From contig NZ_LR134167.1 of assembly GCF_900635775.1 (NCBI RefSeq), positions 1,459,001 through 1,523,000 of the forward strand: a stretch of DNA of 64,000 bases, given 5' to 3'. Source of the DNA: Avibacterium volantium. Its GTDB lineage: Bacteria > Pseudomonadota > Gammaproteobacteria > Enterobacterales > Pasteurellaceae. The position numbers and the translations under genes are program-made. A model generated the notes under the pieces. The model did no database searches. It was not told the DNA's origin and worked only from the letters and a program-made list of their open reading frames with translations. Shown one piece after another: positions 30,297 to 39,654 of this stretch; the stretch's first letter is position 1; every line of letters begins with the position of its first letter.

Positions 30297-32402
30297 TTAT
30301 CGCAGACGCGCTTGGTTAATTTCGGTTAAAAGTGCGGTGATTTTTTCGTCAGAAAAGATTTCTTCAATGGAACGAGATAATCTCATTCGCCAATTTGGAT
30401 ATTCCAATGACGTCCCTGGTAAATTGAAGGAAATTTCTTGTTCCAGTAAATTTTCTAACTGTACGCCAATGAGCTTGGTTTGGCTCTCCGCCAAATAAAG
30501 ATAAATCACCCGCATTAAGTTTTGGTGCATTGCCATACTGAGTGCATCGCCCCAGTAATCATTAGGCAAATATTGATCACGGTGCAGACTATTGAGTAAG
30601 GCCTGTTTATCAATGACACGCTGATCATATTTCTGTTTCAACACGTCCCCTTGTAACACGCCAAGTTGGGCGAAAAGTTCCAGATCACGACAATGCCAAA
30701 AGCTACTTAAAGACGGAACATCGTGCGTGCCAACAGTAGCAAAGGCGTTAATTGGGAAAGCGTGCTTATCAGGATATTGCAAATTACGTTGTTCAAAATA
30801 CAGCACAAAATAGGAAAAAATCTGAAATTCGTTTAATTTCCACCGCACTTCATCTGGCACTGTGCCTAAATCCTCGCCCACCACAAGGCATTGATTACGC
30901 TGGCTTTCAATGGCTAAAATTGCCATTAATTCAGCGAAAGGATAATGCACATAAAGCCCATCTGCGGCGGTTTTTTCAGGGGGAATAAGCCATAAGCGGA
31001 ACAGTCCCATAATGTGATCAATGCGCAGCACACCAAAATGCTGCATATTGGCCCTCAATAATTCAATAAAAGGCTGAAAACCGCGGGCTTTTAACTCAGT
31101 CGGATTGTAAGGCGGAATATTCCAATTTTGTCCTACTGGACCGAGCGGATCAGGTGGTGCGCCTACAGAAGCATCAACGCAATAAAGCTGCGGTTCAGCC
31201 CATACATCAGCACTGCCCCTTGAGCTGCTTACGGCTAAATCGCCATAAATACCTAAGCGCATTCCTTTCGCTTGGCATAAGGTTTGCAGATGATTGAGCT
31301 GTTCTTGCGCCAGCCATTGTAACCAGCAATAAAACATCACTTGGTCTTTATGCTGACGGATTAATTTATCCCGTTGTTTATCATTAAGCTGTTGATATTG
31401 TTGCCAACCCAGCCAACCAATTTGATCTTCTTGCTCAATAGCTTGATGGGAACTTTGGCAATCTAAGCATTCAAATAAGCCTTGATATAACAAGCCTTTG
31501 CCCTGTTGTTTAACAAAATCCGAAAAGGCTTTTTGTCGTTGCTGCATTTTTGCCGCACGGCTACGTTGGAAATAAGCATAAAGTTTCTCAAGTGCGGTGA
31601 ATTTTATCTGCGTAATTTCTGTATAATTCACTTGCTCTGATTGGCGTAACACCGCAAGTTGCTGTTGAATCTCTGCTTGATTCAGCCAATTTTGCACGGA
31701 TTTACACAATTTATATTCAGGTAGATCGTCAATGGCAAGATAAAGCCAATTCAAATAGCGTCTTGATGCTGAACTATAAGGGCTTGCCCATTCAGGCACG
31801 GCAGAATACATTGCGTGCAACGGGTTAATCCCAATAAATTCCGCCCCATACATTACGCCCTTTTCCACCAAATAAGCCAAATCAGCAAAATCCCCAATTC
31901 CCCAATTTCGCGCTGAGCGTAAGCTATAAAGCTGAACATTCAAGCCCCACGCTTTTTGCTGTTGAAAAATCGCAGATTGATAGGCGGTTTTCGGGCTAAC
32001 GAAAAGGCGAACGTGGTAGTTTCTTTCGCGGCTGGAAAGCTGTAAAAGATAATAGCCAAAAGGCTGCGCAGGAAAAGAAAGTTGATGATTAGAAAAGGAA
32101 AGTGGTGTTACAGGCTGATGTTGTTCATTAAATAAGGTAACTTGAAGAATATGGCTGTCGAGATTTAACCGTGCAATATCATAAACAATGGTTTCTCCCT
32201 CCCGCGCCACAAAAACATCATCAAATTGCACCGCACTTTTATTTTCTATGTCCTCTGGATTTTCTCGCTGTAAGGAAAGCAGCTCAATAAAATACGCCAA
32301 ACTCTCTGGATTGGCATAAATCAAATTGCCATCAATATCATAATGAGAAATGGCTATGCCTAATTTCTCAGCCTTTGCTTGAAGTGTTGCGCTAATATCC
32401 AT
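30297..32402 (-). CDS. malQ: 4-alpha-glucanotransferase (amylomaltase)
   Basis: 701 residues from the ATG at 32402 (GGAAA upstream). The frame extends to 32456 with a less plausible start. GH77 signatures: GIYGDLAVSSSRGSADVWAE, GAPPDPLGPVGQNW, LRIDHIMGLFRLW with the nucleophile Asp, VGEDLGTVP with the acid/base Glu and GTHDVPSLSSFW. It disproportionates malto-oligosaccharides released by GlgP/GlgX. As the first gene of the glycogen operon it should carry the main promoter upstream (32403-32530), where I see no clear operator. Confidence 0.96.
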   Translation of the reverse strand: MDISATLQAKAEKLGIAISHYDIDGNLIYANPESLAYFIELLSLQRENPEDIENKSAVQFDDVFVAREGETIVYDIARLNLDSHILQVTLFNEQHQPVTPLSFSNHQLSFPAQPFGYYLLQLSSRERNYHVRLFVSPKTAYQSAIFQQQKAWGLNVQLYSLRSARNWGIGDFADLAYLVEKGVMYGAEFIGINPLHAMYSAVPEWASPYSSASRRYLNWLYLAIDDLPEYKLCKSVQNWLNQAEIQQQLAVLRQSEQVNYTEITQIKFTALEKLYAYFQRSRAAKMQQRQKAFSDFVKQQGKGLLYQGLFECLDCQSSHQAIEQEDQIGWLGWQQYQQLNDKQRDKLIRQHKDQVMFYCWLQWLAQEQLNHLQTLCQAKGMRLGIYGDLAVSSSRGSADVWAEPQLYCVDASVGAPPDPLGPVGQNWNIPPYNPTELKARGFQPFIELLRANMQHFGVLRIDHIMGLFRLWLIPPEKTAADGLYVHYPFAELMAILAIESQRNQCLVVGEDLGTVPDEVRWKLNEFQIFSYFVLYFEQRNLQYPDKHAFPINAFATVGTHDVPSLSSFWHCRDLELFAQLGVLQGDVLKQKYDQRVIDKQALLNSLHRDQYLPNDYWGDALSMAMHQNLMRVIYLYLAESQTKLIGVQLENLLEQEISFNLPGTSLEYPNWRMRLSRSIEEIFSDEKITALLTEINQARLR

Positions 32403-32539
32403 ATGCTTTTCCAACAACCATAAATACTGGAGAATTAACTTCATTCTACAAATCAATGAGTTAAAAGCAAACGGTTTCCTTTAAATTCGTGATCTTCGTC
32501 AAATAAAGATTTTTTCTTTTAAAGACAAAAATTTGCTAA

Positions 32540-32568
32540 TTGACAGAAATATTGCCAATTTCTAGAAT
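32540..32568 (+). promoter_or_regulatory. Sigma-70 promoter of the DUF805 gene
   Basis: TTGACA (32540-32545), a 17-base spacer and TAGAAT (32563-32568): a near-consensus promoter. AAAGGA at 32592-32597 then serves the ATG at 32603. Confidence 0.75.
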
Positions 32569-32602
32569 AATTAAATTTTTCGAGAATAATTAAAGGATAA
32601 AA

Positions 32603-32989
32603 ATGAACTGGTATTTGTATGTACTAAAAAACTATGCGCAATTTAATGGGCGCGCAAGACGTAAAGAATTTTGGTGGTTTGTGGCGGTTGATTTTTTATT
32701 ATATGTAATTTTAGGTATGCTCGATTTTGTTTTACTTAATAACGATTTCGGATTTACTGGCGTTTATGGCCTTGCGACCTTAATCCCCTCTTTAGCGGTA
32801 AGAGTAAGACGATTACACGATACCGATCGCTCTGGCTGGTGGTTATTAATTGGCTTTATCCCTGTAATCGGTTTTATTGTGCTATTCATCTTTGCTTGTT
32901 TAGACGGAACACGGGGAAGAAATCGTTTTGGCGAAGATCCTAAAAATCCAATGAATGAGCAACTCACTCACGCTAAATTCACTATCTAG
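32603..32989 (+). CDS. DUF805 family inner-membrane protein
   Basis: 128 residues. The DUF805 layout is plain: FNGRARRKEFWWF near the N-terminus, two helices around 25-70, VRVRRLHDTDRSGWW, a third hydrophobic segment (LLIGFIPVIGFIVLFIFAC) and a polar tail GTRGRNRFGEDPKNP. E. coli YhaH/YhaI belong here. The role is unknown; the family is widespread and often monocistronic, as in this case, with its own strong promoter and a USS terminator. Confidence 0.9.
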   Translation: MNWYLYVLKNYAQFNGRARRKEFWWFVAVDFLLYVILGMLDFVLLNNDFGFTGVYGLATLIPSLAVRVRRLHDTDRSGWWLLIGFIPVIGFIVLFIFACLDGTRGRNRFGEDPKNPMNEQLTHAKFTI

Positions 32990-33000
32990 AAAATATATAG

Positions 33001-33034
33001 AAAAAGTGCGGTAAAAATTACCGCACTTTTTTAT
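33001..33034. terminator. Inverted USS pair, bidirectional terminator
   Basis: AAAAAGTGCGGTAA followed by TTACCGCACTTTTTT, a nearly perfect hairpin with A and T runs, between the convergent DUF805 and ycgN genes. Confidence 0.9.
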
Positions 33035-33040
33035 TCATCT

Positions 33041-33481
33041 TTACTCATCATCAATCACAAACTCAAACCAATCAATCACGTCTTTTTCGTGAATGCCGTT
33101 TTCAATAGGAATATGCGCGAGCTTTACGCTATTGGGATCGCCAGAAATTAACGGATGCCAATCAAACAGCGGTTTATTTTCATATAATAACCGATAGGCA
33201 CAGGTGGCTGGCAGCCAATGGAAATCAGGCAAATTCTTTTTGGTGAGCTTGGTGCAATCTGGCTCAAGTTGAAAACGTTGCGCATAATTACCGCACTTCG
33301 CGGTGTCTAAATCAAGCAAATTGCAGGCAATGCGAGTGAAATACAGCTTTTTGCGCCGCCCACGGCCCTCAATAAATTTACGATAACAGCATTTGCCGCA
33401 ACCATCGCACAGGGCTTCCCATTCTGCTTCATTCATTTCTAACAGCGATTTATGCTGCCAAAAGTTTTTTTCTAATTGCAT
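33041..33481 (-). CDS. ycgN: YcgN-family cysteine cluster protein (UPF0260)
   Basis: 146 residues from the ATG at 33481; a TTG further up at 33511 is possible. The metal-binding signature CDGCGKCC (the 'CxxCxxCC' zinc/iron-chelating domain) is followed by ACNLLDLDTAKCGNYAQRF and LPATCAYRLL, as in E. coli YcgN. The biochemical role is not established. It is a single gene convergent with the DUF805 gene. Confidence 0.9.
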   Translation of the reverse strand: MQLEKNFWQHKSLLEMNEAEWEALCDGCGKCCYRKFIEGRGRRKKLYFTRIACNLLDLDTAKCGNYAQRFQLEPDCTKLTKKNLPDFHWLPATCAYRLLYENKPLFDWHPLISGDPNSVKLAHIPIENGIHEKDVIDWFEFVIDDE

Positions 33482-33592
33482 TGTTATTTGTTTTGTTGCT
33501 GATTTCTTCAAAATTGTGTTGAATTATAACAATCCTCACGTTTTTTTCCTATGCAAGCCAATGTTAAACTGATAAAAATCCATCGACATTCA

Positions 33593-33619
33593 TTGACTTT
33601 TCCCCCACTAGCCTATACT
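33593..33619 (+). promoter_or_regulatory. Possible promoter of the Bax-inhibitor-like gene
   Basis: TTGACT (33593-33598) and TATACT (33614-33619) with a short 15-base spacer. Individually good hexamers but suboptimal spacing. Confidence 0.4.
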
Positions 33620-33657
33620 TTATAGCCTTGATTTTTATATTAATAACAGGAGCGTTT

Positions 33658-34320
33658 ATGCAATCTCGTTTAATCGTTGAAGACAGCCGTCAAGAATCGG
33701 TGCTGGCCACCAATAAAGTGTTACGCAACACGTATTTCTTATTGGCGTTAACCTTAACTTTTTCTGCGGTTGTTGCTTATGTGGCAATGACATTAAATGT
33801 TGCCCCATTACATTTTGGTGTGTTATTGGTGGGCTTTTATGGCTTATTATTTTTAAATAGCGCCTTAGAAAACAGTGCGTGGGGGATTCTTTCCACTTTC
33901 GCTTTAACTGGTTTTATCGGCTATTCTTTAGGGCCAGTATTAAATATGTATATTGGCGCAGGTTTAGGTGATTTAATCGCCCTTGCTCTCGGTGGCACTG
34001 CGGCGGTGTTCTTCGCCTGTTCTTTCTATGTACTCAGCACGAAAAAAGATATGTCATTCCTTTCTGGTATGATGTTTACCTTGTTTATCGTGCTTGTGGT
34101 AGGAATGATTGCCAGCTTTTTCTTTAAAATGCCGGCATTCTATGTGGCGTTAAGCTCATTATTTATCGTGTTCTCAAGTATGGGCATTTTATATCAAACC
34201 AGCAGCATTATTCATGGCGGTGAAACCAACTATATTCGCGCAACCGTAAGCCTTTATGTGTCGATTTATAATATCTTTGTGAGTTTATTAAACTTACTTG
34301 GTATTTTACGCAATGATTAA
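33658..34320 (+). CDS. Bax inhibitor-1 / YccA-like membrane protein
   Basis: 220 residues from the ATG at 33658 (AGGAGCG upstream). Seven hydrophobic helices fill residues 25-218. The family is the BI-1 (UPF0005) group, whose E. coli member YccA inhibits the FtsH protease and whose relatives act as calcium leak channels. Which applies here is inferred. It is monocistronic with a strong terminator, just before tusE. Confidence 0.88.
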   Translation: MQSRLIVEDSRQESVLATNKVLRNTYFLLALTLTFSAVVAYVAMTLNVAPLHFGVLLVGFYGLLFLNSALENSAWGILSTFALTGFIGYSLGPVLNMYIGAGLGDLIALALGGTAAVFFACSFYVLSTKKDMSFLSGMMFTLFIVLVVGMIASFFFKMPAFYVALSSLFIVFSSMGILYQTSSIIHGGETNYIRATVSLYVSIYNIFVSLLNLLGILRND

Positions 34321-34343
34321 TTATTGCTTTAATTGGTAAATTC

Positions 34344-34370
34344 AGCGCCCCTTTTTAGGGGCGTTTTTGT
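34344..34370 (+). terminator. Intrinsic terminator
   Basis: CGCCCC (34346-34351) pairs with GGGGCG (34358-34363), followed by TTTTTGT. Confidence 0.9.
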
Positions 34371-34400
34371 ATAATTAAACAGATGAATAAGGAAACAACA

Positions 34401-34730
34401 ATGCTCAATATTAACGATACGATTATTGAAACCGATAACGAAGGCTATTTGTTGGATTTAATGCAATGGACGCCCGAAGTAGCACTAGCCATTGCAGAAA
34501 AAGAAGGGCTGAGCTTAACCGAAGCCCATTGGGAAGTGATTCATTTTGTGCGTGATTTTTATCAGGAATACAACACTTCACCAGCGATCAGAATGTTGGT
34601 GAAAGCAATGGCACAAAAATTAGGTGAAGATAAGGGCAACAGCCGTTATTTACAACGTTTATTCCCAGAAGGGCCAGCCAAGCAAGCCACAAAACTGGCT
34701 GGGTTACCAAAACCAGCAAAATGCCTATAG
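34401..34730 (+). CDS. tusE: Sulfurtransferase TusE (DsrC family)
   Basis: 109 residues from the ATG at 34401, which has AAGGA about 8 bases upstream; an earlier ATG at 34383 is less good. The C-terminal arm GLPKPAKCL ends with the conserved penultimate cysteine that takes persulfide from TusBCD and passes it to MnmA for 2-thiouridine in t[22 protein letters not shown] is the DsrC core. The tusBCD genes are not in this window. Confidence 0.93.
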   Translation: MLNINDTIIETDNEGYLLDLMQWTPEVALAIAEKEGLSLTEAHWEVIHFVRDFYQEYNTSPAIRMLVKAMAQKLGEDKGNSRYLQRLFPEGPAKQATKLAGLPKPAKCL

Positions 34731-34733
34731 TTT

Positions 34734-34752
34734 GAGAATCATTCGCATTTAC
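34734..34752 (+). promoter_or_regulatory. Probable Fur box at the yfeA promoter
   Basis: GAGAATCATTCGCATTT fits the Fur consensus (GATAATGATAATCATTATC) around AGAATCATT and overlaps the -35 hexamer of the promoter. It suggests iron-dependent repression of yfeABCD. Confidence 0.7.
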
Positions 34753-34776
34753 TTAATAAGCTTTATGCTTTATAAT
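34748..34776 (+). promoter_or_regulatory. Promoter of yfeABCD
   Basis: TTTACT (34748-34753), a 17-base spacer and TATAAT (34771-34776). Transcription should begin near 34783; AAAGGAG precedes the yfeA ATG at 34808. Confidence 0.75.
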
Positions 34777-34807
34777 AGCGGTAAACGATTCATTAAAAGG
34801 AGAATTT

Positions 34808-35695
34808 ATGTTGAAACAGTTCGCTACCATCGCGCTTTCTGCCGCAATGTTGTTTAGCCCCGCAAGCTATGCTAAATTCAAAGTGGTTACCACCTTTACC
34901 ATTATTCAAGATATGGCGCAAAATATTGCTGGTGATGCCGCCAGCGTGGAATCCATCACCAAAGCAGGCGCAGAAATTCACGGCTATGAGCCAACGCCAA
35001 AAGATATTGTTAAAGCGCAGTCGGCAGATCTTGTGCTATGGAATGGGTTAAACTTAGAACGTTGGTTTGAGCGTTTTTTCCAAAATGTGCAAGATAAGCC
35101 CGCGGTTGTGGTTACCTCAGGCATTCAGCCGATTTTTATCGCAGAAAATGGCGAGAAAAAAATCCCTAATCCCCACGCGTGGATGTCGCCAAGCAACGCA
35201 TTAATTTATGTAGAAAATATCAAAAATGCGCTGATCAAATATGATCCGCAAAATGCCGAAACTTACCGCCAAAATGCAGAAAATTACGCCAAAAAGATCC
35301 GCACTTTAGATAGCACACTTCGCCCTAAATTGGACAAAATTCCCCAAGCACAACGCTGGCTTGCCACTTCTGAAGGGGCATTTAGTTATTTAGCGCAAGA
35401 TTATGGGTTTAATGAAGTTTATCTTTGGGCGGTGAATGCAGAACAGCAAGGCACGCCACAACAAGTGCGTAAAATGATTGATTTAATTCGCCAACATCAG
35501 ATTCCGGTGATTTTCAGCGAAAGCACCATTTCACCAAAGCCTGCGCAACAAGTGGCGAAAGAAAGCCAAATTCATTATGGTGGAGTGCTTTATGTGGACT
35601 CCCTTTCCAACGCCAAAGGGTCAGTTCCCACTTATTTAGATTTGCTTAACACCACCATTACCACCATTATTGAAGGATTTGAAAATGCCCAATAA
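34808..35695 (+). CDS. yfeA: Metal-binding periplasmic protein of a Mn/Fe ABC transporter
   Basis: 295 residues: signal peptide to about residue 22 (ASYA|KF) and a cluster A-I solute-binding fold. The four metal ligands of this family are visible: His58 (EIHGYEP), His123 (NPHAWMSP), Glu189 (ATSEGAF) and Asp264 (YVDSLS). The His-His-Glu-Asp set suits Mn2+/Fe2+ (YfeA, SitA, PsaA) rather than zinc. It is not a typical ZnuA because a His-rich loop is absent. It is the first gene of yfeABCD, and the ATPase gene starts 11 bases before its stop. Confidence 0.93.
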   Translation: MLKQFATIALSAAMLFSPASYAKFKVVTTFTIIQDMAQNIAGDAASVESITKAGAEIHGYEPTPKDIVKAQSADLVLWNGLNLERWFERFFQNVQDKPAVVVTSGIQPIFIAENGEKKIPNPHAWMSPSNALIYVENIKNALIKYDPQNAETYRQNAENYAKKIRTLDSTLRPKLDKIPQAQRWLATSEGAFSYLAQDYGFNEVYLWAVNAEQQGTPQQVRKMIDLIRQHQIPVIFSESTISPKPAQQVAKESQIHYGGVLYVDSLSNAKGSVPTYLDLLNTTITTIIEGFENAQ

Positions 35696-36602
35696 TCAGC
35701 CCACCATTGAAGTACAGGACGTGACTGTTCGTTATAACAACGGACATACCGCCATTCATAATGTGTCTTTTCAGCTACAAGGTGGCACAACCTGTGCTTT
35801 AGTGGGGGTGAATGGCAGTGGGAAATCCACTTTATTTAAAAGTTTAATGGGCTTGGTAAAACCGCAACAAGGGCAGGTGTTGCTGTGCGGTCAGCCGATT
35901 AAGAAGGCATTAAAGCAAAATTTAATCGCTTATGTGCCACAAAGTGAAGAAGTGGATTGGCAATTTCCCGTATCCGTTTACGATGTGGTGATGATGGGGC
36001 GTTATGGCTATATGAATTTTCTCAGAATTCCCACCGCACTTGATAAACAAGAAGTTCAGCTTGCAATGGAGCGCTTAAATATCGCGCACCTTGCGCAGCG
36101 TCAAATTGGTGAGCTTTCTGGTGGGCAGAAAAAACGTGTGTTTCTGGCTCGCGCGTTGGCACAAAAAAGTAAAATTATTCTGCTTGATGAACCTTTCACC
36201 GGCGTTGATGTGCAAACGGAAGCAGCGATTATGGATTTGCTTGCCAACTTGCGTGAAGAAGGCTATTTAATTTTAGTTTCGACCCATAATTTAGGCGCAG
36301 TGCCAGATTATTGTGATCAAGTGATTATGATTAACCGCACCGTGCTTGCGCAGGGTAGCACCGCCACTACTTTTACTCAACAAAATTTGGAGCAAGTTTT
36401 CGGTGGTGTGCTGCGTAACGTGAAACTAAGCGGGCGTGATTTGCACGATGATGAAGACGAGCGCACCGTAACGGTGCTTACCGATGATGAACTACCTGCC
36501 GTATTTTACGGACAAACGAAAAACGATCCGCCTGCGCCAATCGTGCGTGATTGTAATCTGGAAGATTGCCCCTGTCGTACTGACAAAGAGAACAGCCAAT
36601 GA
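35685..36602 (+). CDS. yfeB: Mn/Fe ABC transporter ATPase
   Basis: 305 residues from the ATG at 35685 (GAAGGA upstream), overlapping yfeA. Walker [10 protein letters not shown] (41-49), signature LSGGQKKR, Walker B IILLDEPF and the switch His in STHNLG are all present. The tail goes beyond the core with an acidic patch ([19 protein letters not shown]) and then a cysteine cluster DCNLEDCPC (Cys290, Cys295, Cys297). The cysteine tail looks like a possible metal-sensing appendage, which is inference. It energises the YfeC/YfeD permeases. Confidence 0.93.
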   Translation: MPNNQPTIEVQDVTVRYNNGHTAIHNVSFQLQGGTTCALVGVNGSGKSTLFKSLMGLVKPQQGQVLLCGQPIKKALKQNLIAYVPQSEEVDWQFPVSVYDVVMMGRYGYMNFLRIPTALDKQEVQLAMERLNIAHLAQRQIGELSGGQKKRVFLARALAQKSKIILLDEPFTGVDVQTEAAIMDLLANLREEGYLILVSTHNLGAVPDYCDQVIMINRTVLAQGSTATTFTQQNLEQVFGGVLRNVKLSGRDLHDDEDERTVTVLTDDELPAVFYGQTKNDPPAPIVRDCNLEDCPCRTDKENSQ

Positions 36603-37462
36603 TCGCCTTATTATTAGAACCTTTCCAGTATGATTATATGATTAACGCCTTTGTGTTAAGCGCAATGGTGGGCGGTATTTGTGCTTTTTTATCTGCTTAT
36701 TTAATGCTGAAAGGCTGGTCATTGATTGGTGATGCGCTTTCTCATTCGGTTGTTCCCGGTGTTGCCATCGCCTATGCCTTTTCTTTTCCTTATGTAATCG
36801 GTGCATTTTTTTCAGGAATTTTAGCCGCACTTTCTATTCTCTGGGTAAAATCCTTGTCCAATTTACGGCAAGATGCGGTGATCGGTTTTATTTTTACCAC
36901 CTTTTTTGCCCTCGGGTTATTTATCATTTCCCTTAACCCCACCGCCATTAATGTGCAAGATATTGTATTAGGCAACCTGTTAGGCATTTCAACGGAAGAT
37001 ATTTGGCAAGTGGCCATCATTATCAGCATTTGTTTTGTGCTATTGCTGATTTTTTGGAAAGATCTGTTATTAGTCTTTTTTGATGAAATGCAAGCCTCCG
37101 CCGTGGGGCTGTCGCCACTTCATTACAAAATATTATTTTTCACCTTATTAAGCGCTTGTGTGGTGGCAGCTTTGCAAACCGTTGGCGCAATTTTAGTGAT
37201 CGCAATGGTCATCACGCCGGGGGCAACGGCATATTTGCTTACGGATCGTTTTAAAACCTTAGTGATGATTGCGGTGAGCCTTGGCATAAGCAGTAGCGTA
37301 CTTGGTGTGTACATCAGCTATTATTTAGACGGCGCAACAGGCGGATTAATTGTCTGTTTTCAGACCGCACTTTTCTTGAGCGCCTTTTTCCTTTCCCCAA
37401 AATACGGTATTTTACGCCATAAGCGCGCCGCCAATAAGGAGCAACATAATGAGCTGGGTTGA
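36599..37462 (+). CDS. yfeC: Mn/Fe ABC transporter permease 1
   Basis: 287 residues with eight to nine hydrophobic helices, ABC-3 family. [21 protein letters not shown] near the N-terminus and [19 protein letters not shown] are standard for this permease type. The ATG overlaps the yfeB stop (ATGA) and the 3' end overlaps yfeD by 14 bases, so expression is tightly coupled. It pairs with YfeD to form the channel. Confidence 0.93.
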   Translation: MIALLLEPFQYDYMINAFVLSAMVGGICAFLSAYLMLKGWSLIGDALSHSVVPGVAIAYAFSFPYVIGAFFSGILAALSILWVKSLSNLRQDAVIGFIFTTFFALGLFIISLNPTAINVQDIVLGNLLGISTEDIWQVAIIISICFVLLLIFWKDLLLVFFDEMQASAVGLSPLHYKILFFTLLSACVVAALQTVGAILVIAMVITPGATAYLLTDRFKTLVMIAVSLGISSSVLGVYISYYLDGATGGLIVCFQTALFLSAFFLSPKYGILRHKRAANKEQHNELG

Positions 37463-38282
37463 TTTCGCGAATTGGTGGTTTGAGCCGCTTAGTTATCCCT
37501 TTATGCAAAATGCCTTGTTTATGGCGTTAATCATTGCGGTGATTTGTGCCGTGCTTTCTTGTTTCTTGATTTTAAAAGGCTGGTCGCTAATGGGTGATGC
37601 CATTTCCCATTCGGTTTTACCGGGCATCGTGTTAGCTTATGTGGCCAGCATTCCTTTAGCCATCGGCGCGCTAGTTTCAGGCCTGCTGTGCGCCTTTGGG
37701 ATTGGCTATTTAAAGTCCCACAGCCGAATTAAGGAAGACACCGTAATGGGGATTATGTTTTCCGGAATGTTCGCGCTAGGGCTTGTATTATTCAGCAAAG
37801 TGGAAACAGAGCAGCACTTAACGCATATTTTATTCGGTAACTTATTAGGCATCACACCGCAAGAATTAATCCAAACACTGATTATCGCCGCCCTTGTTTT
37901 GCTAGTTATCTTACTGAAAAAACAAGATTTTCTGCTTTTCTGTTTTGACCCCAATCACGCCCGCGTTATCGGGCTTGCGGTAACAACATTGCATTACGGC
38001 TTATTGTTTTTGCTCGCTCTAACCATTATCAGCACAATGCAAGTGGTGGGCATTATCTTAGTCACTGCGATGCTGATTTCCCCGGGGATTACCGCTTATG
38101 TGCTAAGTAAGAATTTTAACAAAATGCTCTTAATCGCCATTGCAACTGCCACAAGCAGCAGTTTTTTGGGCATCATTTTGAGTTATCATCTTGATGCCGC
38201 CACTGGTCCAACGATTATTTTGTTGCAAGCGCTGTGTTTTGTGCTGGCTTTGGGCTATCGCAAACTTCGTCCCATAAAATAA
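37449..38282 (+). CDS. yfeD: Mn/Fe ABC transporter permease 2
   Basis: 277 residues, a paralog of YfeC with the same ABC-3 motifs (LKGWSLMGDAISHSVLPGI, VTAMLISPGITAYVL) and eight or so helices. It starts 14 bases inside yfeC. Two different permease genes per operon is the Yfe/Sit arrangement, not the single-permease ZnuB type. Only 12 bases separate it from the EamA transporter gene, which may be cotranscribed. Confidence 0.93.
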   Translation: MSWVDFANWWFEPLSYPFMQNALFMALIIAVICAVLSCFLILKGWSLMGDAISHSVLPGIVLAYVASIPLAIGALVSGLLCAFGIGYLKSHSRIKEDTVMGIMFSGMFALGLVLFSKVETEQHLTHILFGNLLGITPQELIQTLIIAALVLLVILLKKQDFLLFCFDPNHARVIGLAVTTLHYGLLFLLALTIISTMQVVGIILVTAMLISPGITAYVLSKNFNKMLLIAIATATSSSFLGIILSYHLDAATGPTIILLQALCFVLALGYRKLRPIK

Positions 38283-38294
38283 GGTAGGCTACCG

Positions 38295-39191
38295 ATGAAA
38301 ACAACGCTAAGCACCAATGCACTGTATATTTTACTGATGGGGCTTGGCTTTCCGATTTTACGCGTGATGAGCCTGCATTTTGACACTGTCAATAACAATG
38401 CCGTGCGTTTTTTATCGGGTGGTATTCTGTTTATCCTGATCTGTACGTTCAAATTTAGAAACACCTTATTTGAGATTTTCAAACAGCCACGCTTGCTGCT
38501 CACTTTACTGTTACTGGGCGTTTTTATGCTAGGGAATATGTATTTCTTTATTAACGGATTAAGGCTTACTTCCGCCCTTTCTGGCAGTATTTTTGGCATT
38601 CTGGCAATGCCTTTAGGGATTGCCATAGCAGCGATTTTTTTCGCTGATGAACGGCAAAAAGTGAAACAGCGTGGTTTTTATTTGGGATCGTTGCTTGCCA
38701 TTATTGGCTCGTTTATTTTTGTCTTGAATGGCAATCAGCAAGGGGGCGATCAGCAATTCGTCCTTGGTGCCGTGTTTTTATTTTTAGGTATTTTCATTCA
38801 ATCTCTACAAAATTTACTGGTGAAAAGTGCGGTGCAAAAATTGCCTGTTTTTGTGATTAGTGCCTCCACCGCCACAATTGCGGGGCTGATTTTCTTAGCG
38901 CTTGCCTTATATTCTGGCAAAATTGCTGAACTTCAACACACACCAAAGCTAATGCTCAGCGCCCTTGCTTTGGCAGGTATTTATGGAATGGCAACGGGAA
39001 TGTTGTTCGCTTTTTATATCGTACAAAAACAAGGCATTGTAACCTTTAATTTGCTCCAGTTGCTCGTGCCGATTTCTACCGCCATCATTGGTTATTACAC
39101 CTTAGGCGAACGGATTAACCTTGCCCAAGCCTTAGGGGCAAGTGTTGTGTTAATCGGCTGTCTGATTGCGTTAAATCGCAACAAAGCCTAA
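38295..39191 (+). CDS. EamA/DMT-superfamily transporter
   Basis: 298 residues, ten hydrophobic helices as two five-helix EamA repeats (about 8-140 and 152-294). The helix-3/4 region LTSALSGSIFGILAMPLGIA and the second-repeat FNLLQLLVPISTAIIGYYTLGE are typical of metabolite exporters such as RhtA/YdcZ-type proteins. The substrate cannot be read from sequence. The gene trails yfeABCD by 12 bases, so metal control may extend to it by read-through. Confidence 0.85.
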   Translation: MKTTLSTNALYILLMGLGFPILRVMSLHFDTVNNNAVRFLSGGILFILICTFKFRNTLFEIFKQPRLLLTLLLLGVFMLGNMYFFINGLRLTSALSGSIFGILAMPLGIAIAAIFFADERQKVKQRGFYLGSLLAIIGSFIFVLNGNQQGGDQQFVLGAVFLFLGIFIQSLQNLLVKSAVQKLPVFVISASTATIAGLIFLALALYSGKIAELQHTPKLMLSALALAGIYGMATGMLFAFYIVQKQGIVTFNLLQLLVPISTAIIGYYTLGERINLAQALGASVVLIGCLIALNRNKA

Positions 39192-39205
39192 CCTTAAACG
39201 ATAGA

Positions 39206-39481
39206 TTAAGTACGGCGCACAGAAAAATCGTGGAAGCTCTCATTATCAGGATAGTCTTCCATAATCACTTGTTTTACCTCTGCACTGGGTGAGCCGCGCT
39301 GCAACCATTGATAAAGCTGGGTTAATTGTTCTTCCGAGCCTTTGGCAATCACTAAAACGCTGCCGTCCGAAAGATTTTTTACCCAGCCTGTTAGCCCAAT
39401 TTTGCAGGCTTCTTTCCAAGTGAAATAGCGAAATCCCACCCCTTGCACACGCCCATAAACGGCAAATTTTTTGACTTTCAT
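39206..39481 (-). CDS. acyP: Acylphosphatase
   Basis: 91 residues from the ATG at 39481 (GGGAGGG upstream). VYGRVQGVGFRYFTWKEA contains the catalytic Arg of the acylphosphatase loop; the catalytic Asn is in GWVKNLSDGSV. It hydrolyses carboxyl-phosphate bonds of acyl phosphates. Length and motif match the small family. It is convergent with the EamA gene and divergent from yccT. Confidence 0.95.
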   Translation of the reverse strand: MKVKKFAVYGRVQGVGFRYFTWKEACKIGLTGWVKNLSDGSVLVIAKGSEEQLTQLYQWLQRGSPSAEVKQVIMEDYPDNESFHDFSVRRT

Positions 39482-39654
39482 ATTCCCTCCCACTGATCCA
39501 AATCATTCCAATGCCATTTAACCTCACAAATTTTAAGCAAAAATACAATTTTTTATTTTCATTTTTGCCAAATTAGAATAGCATAGCCAAGTACACTTTA
39601 GATGATTAAAGTGAATCAAAATAAAACATTATCCCTTATATGAAAGGAGCGAAT

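Noticed and set aside
32457..32540. A possible CRP site upstream of malQ (CGTGATCTTCGTCA)
   Set aside because: Only one half resembles TGTGATC; the other half is poor, so it was not called.
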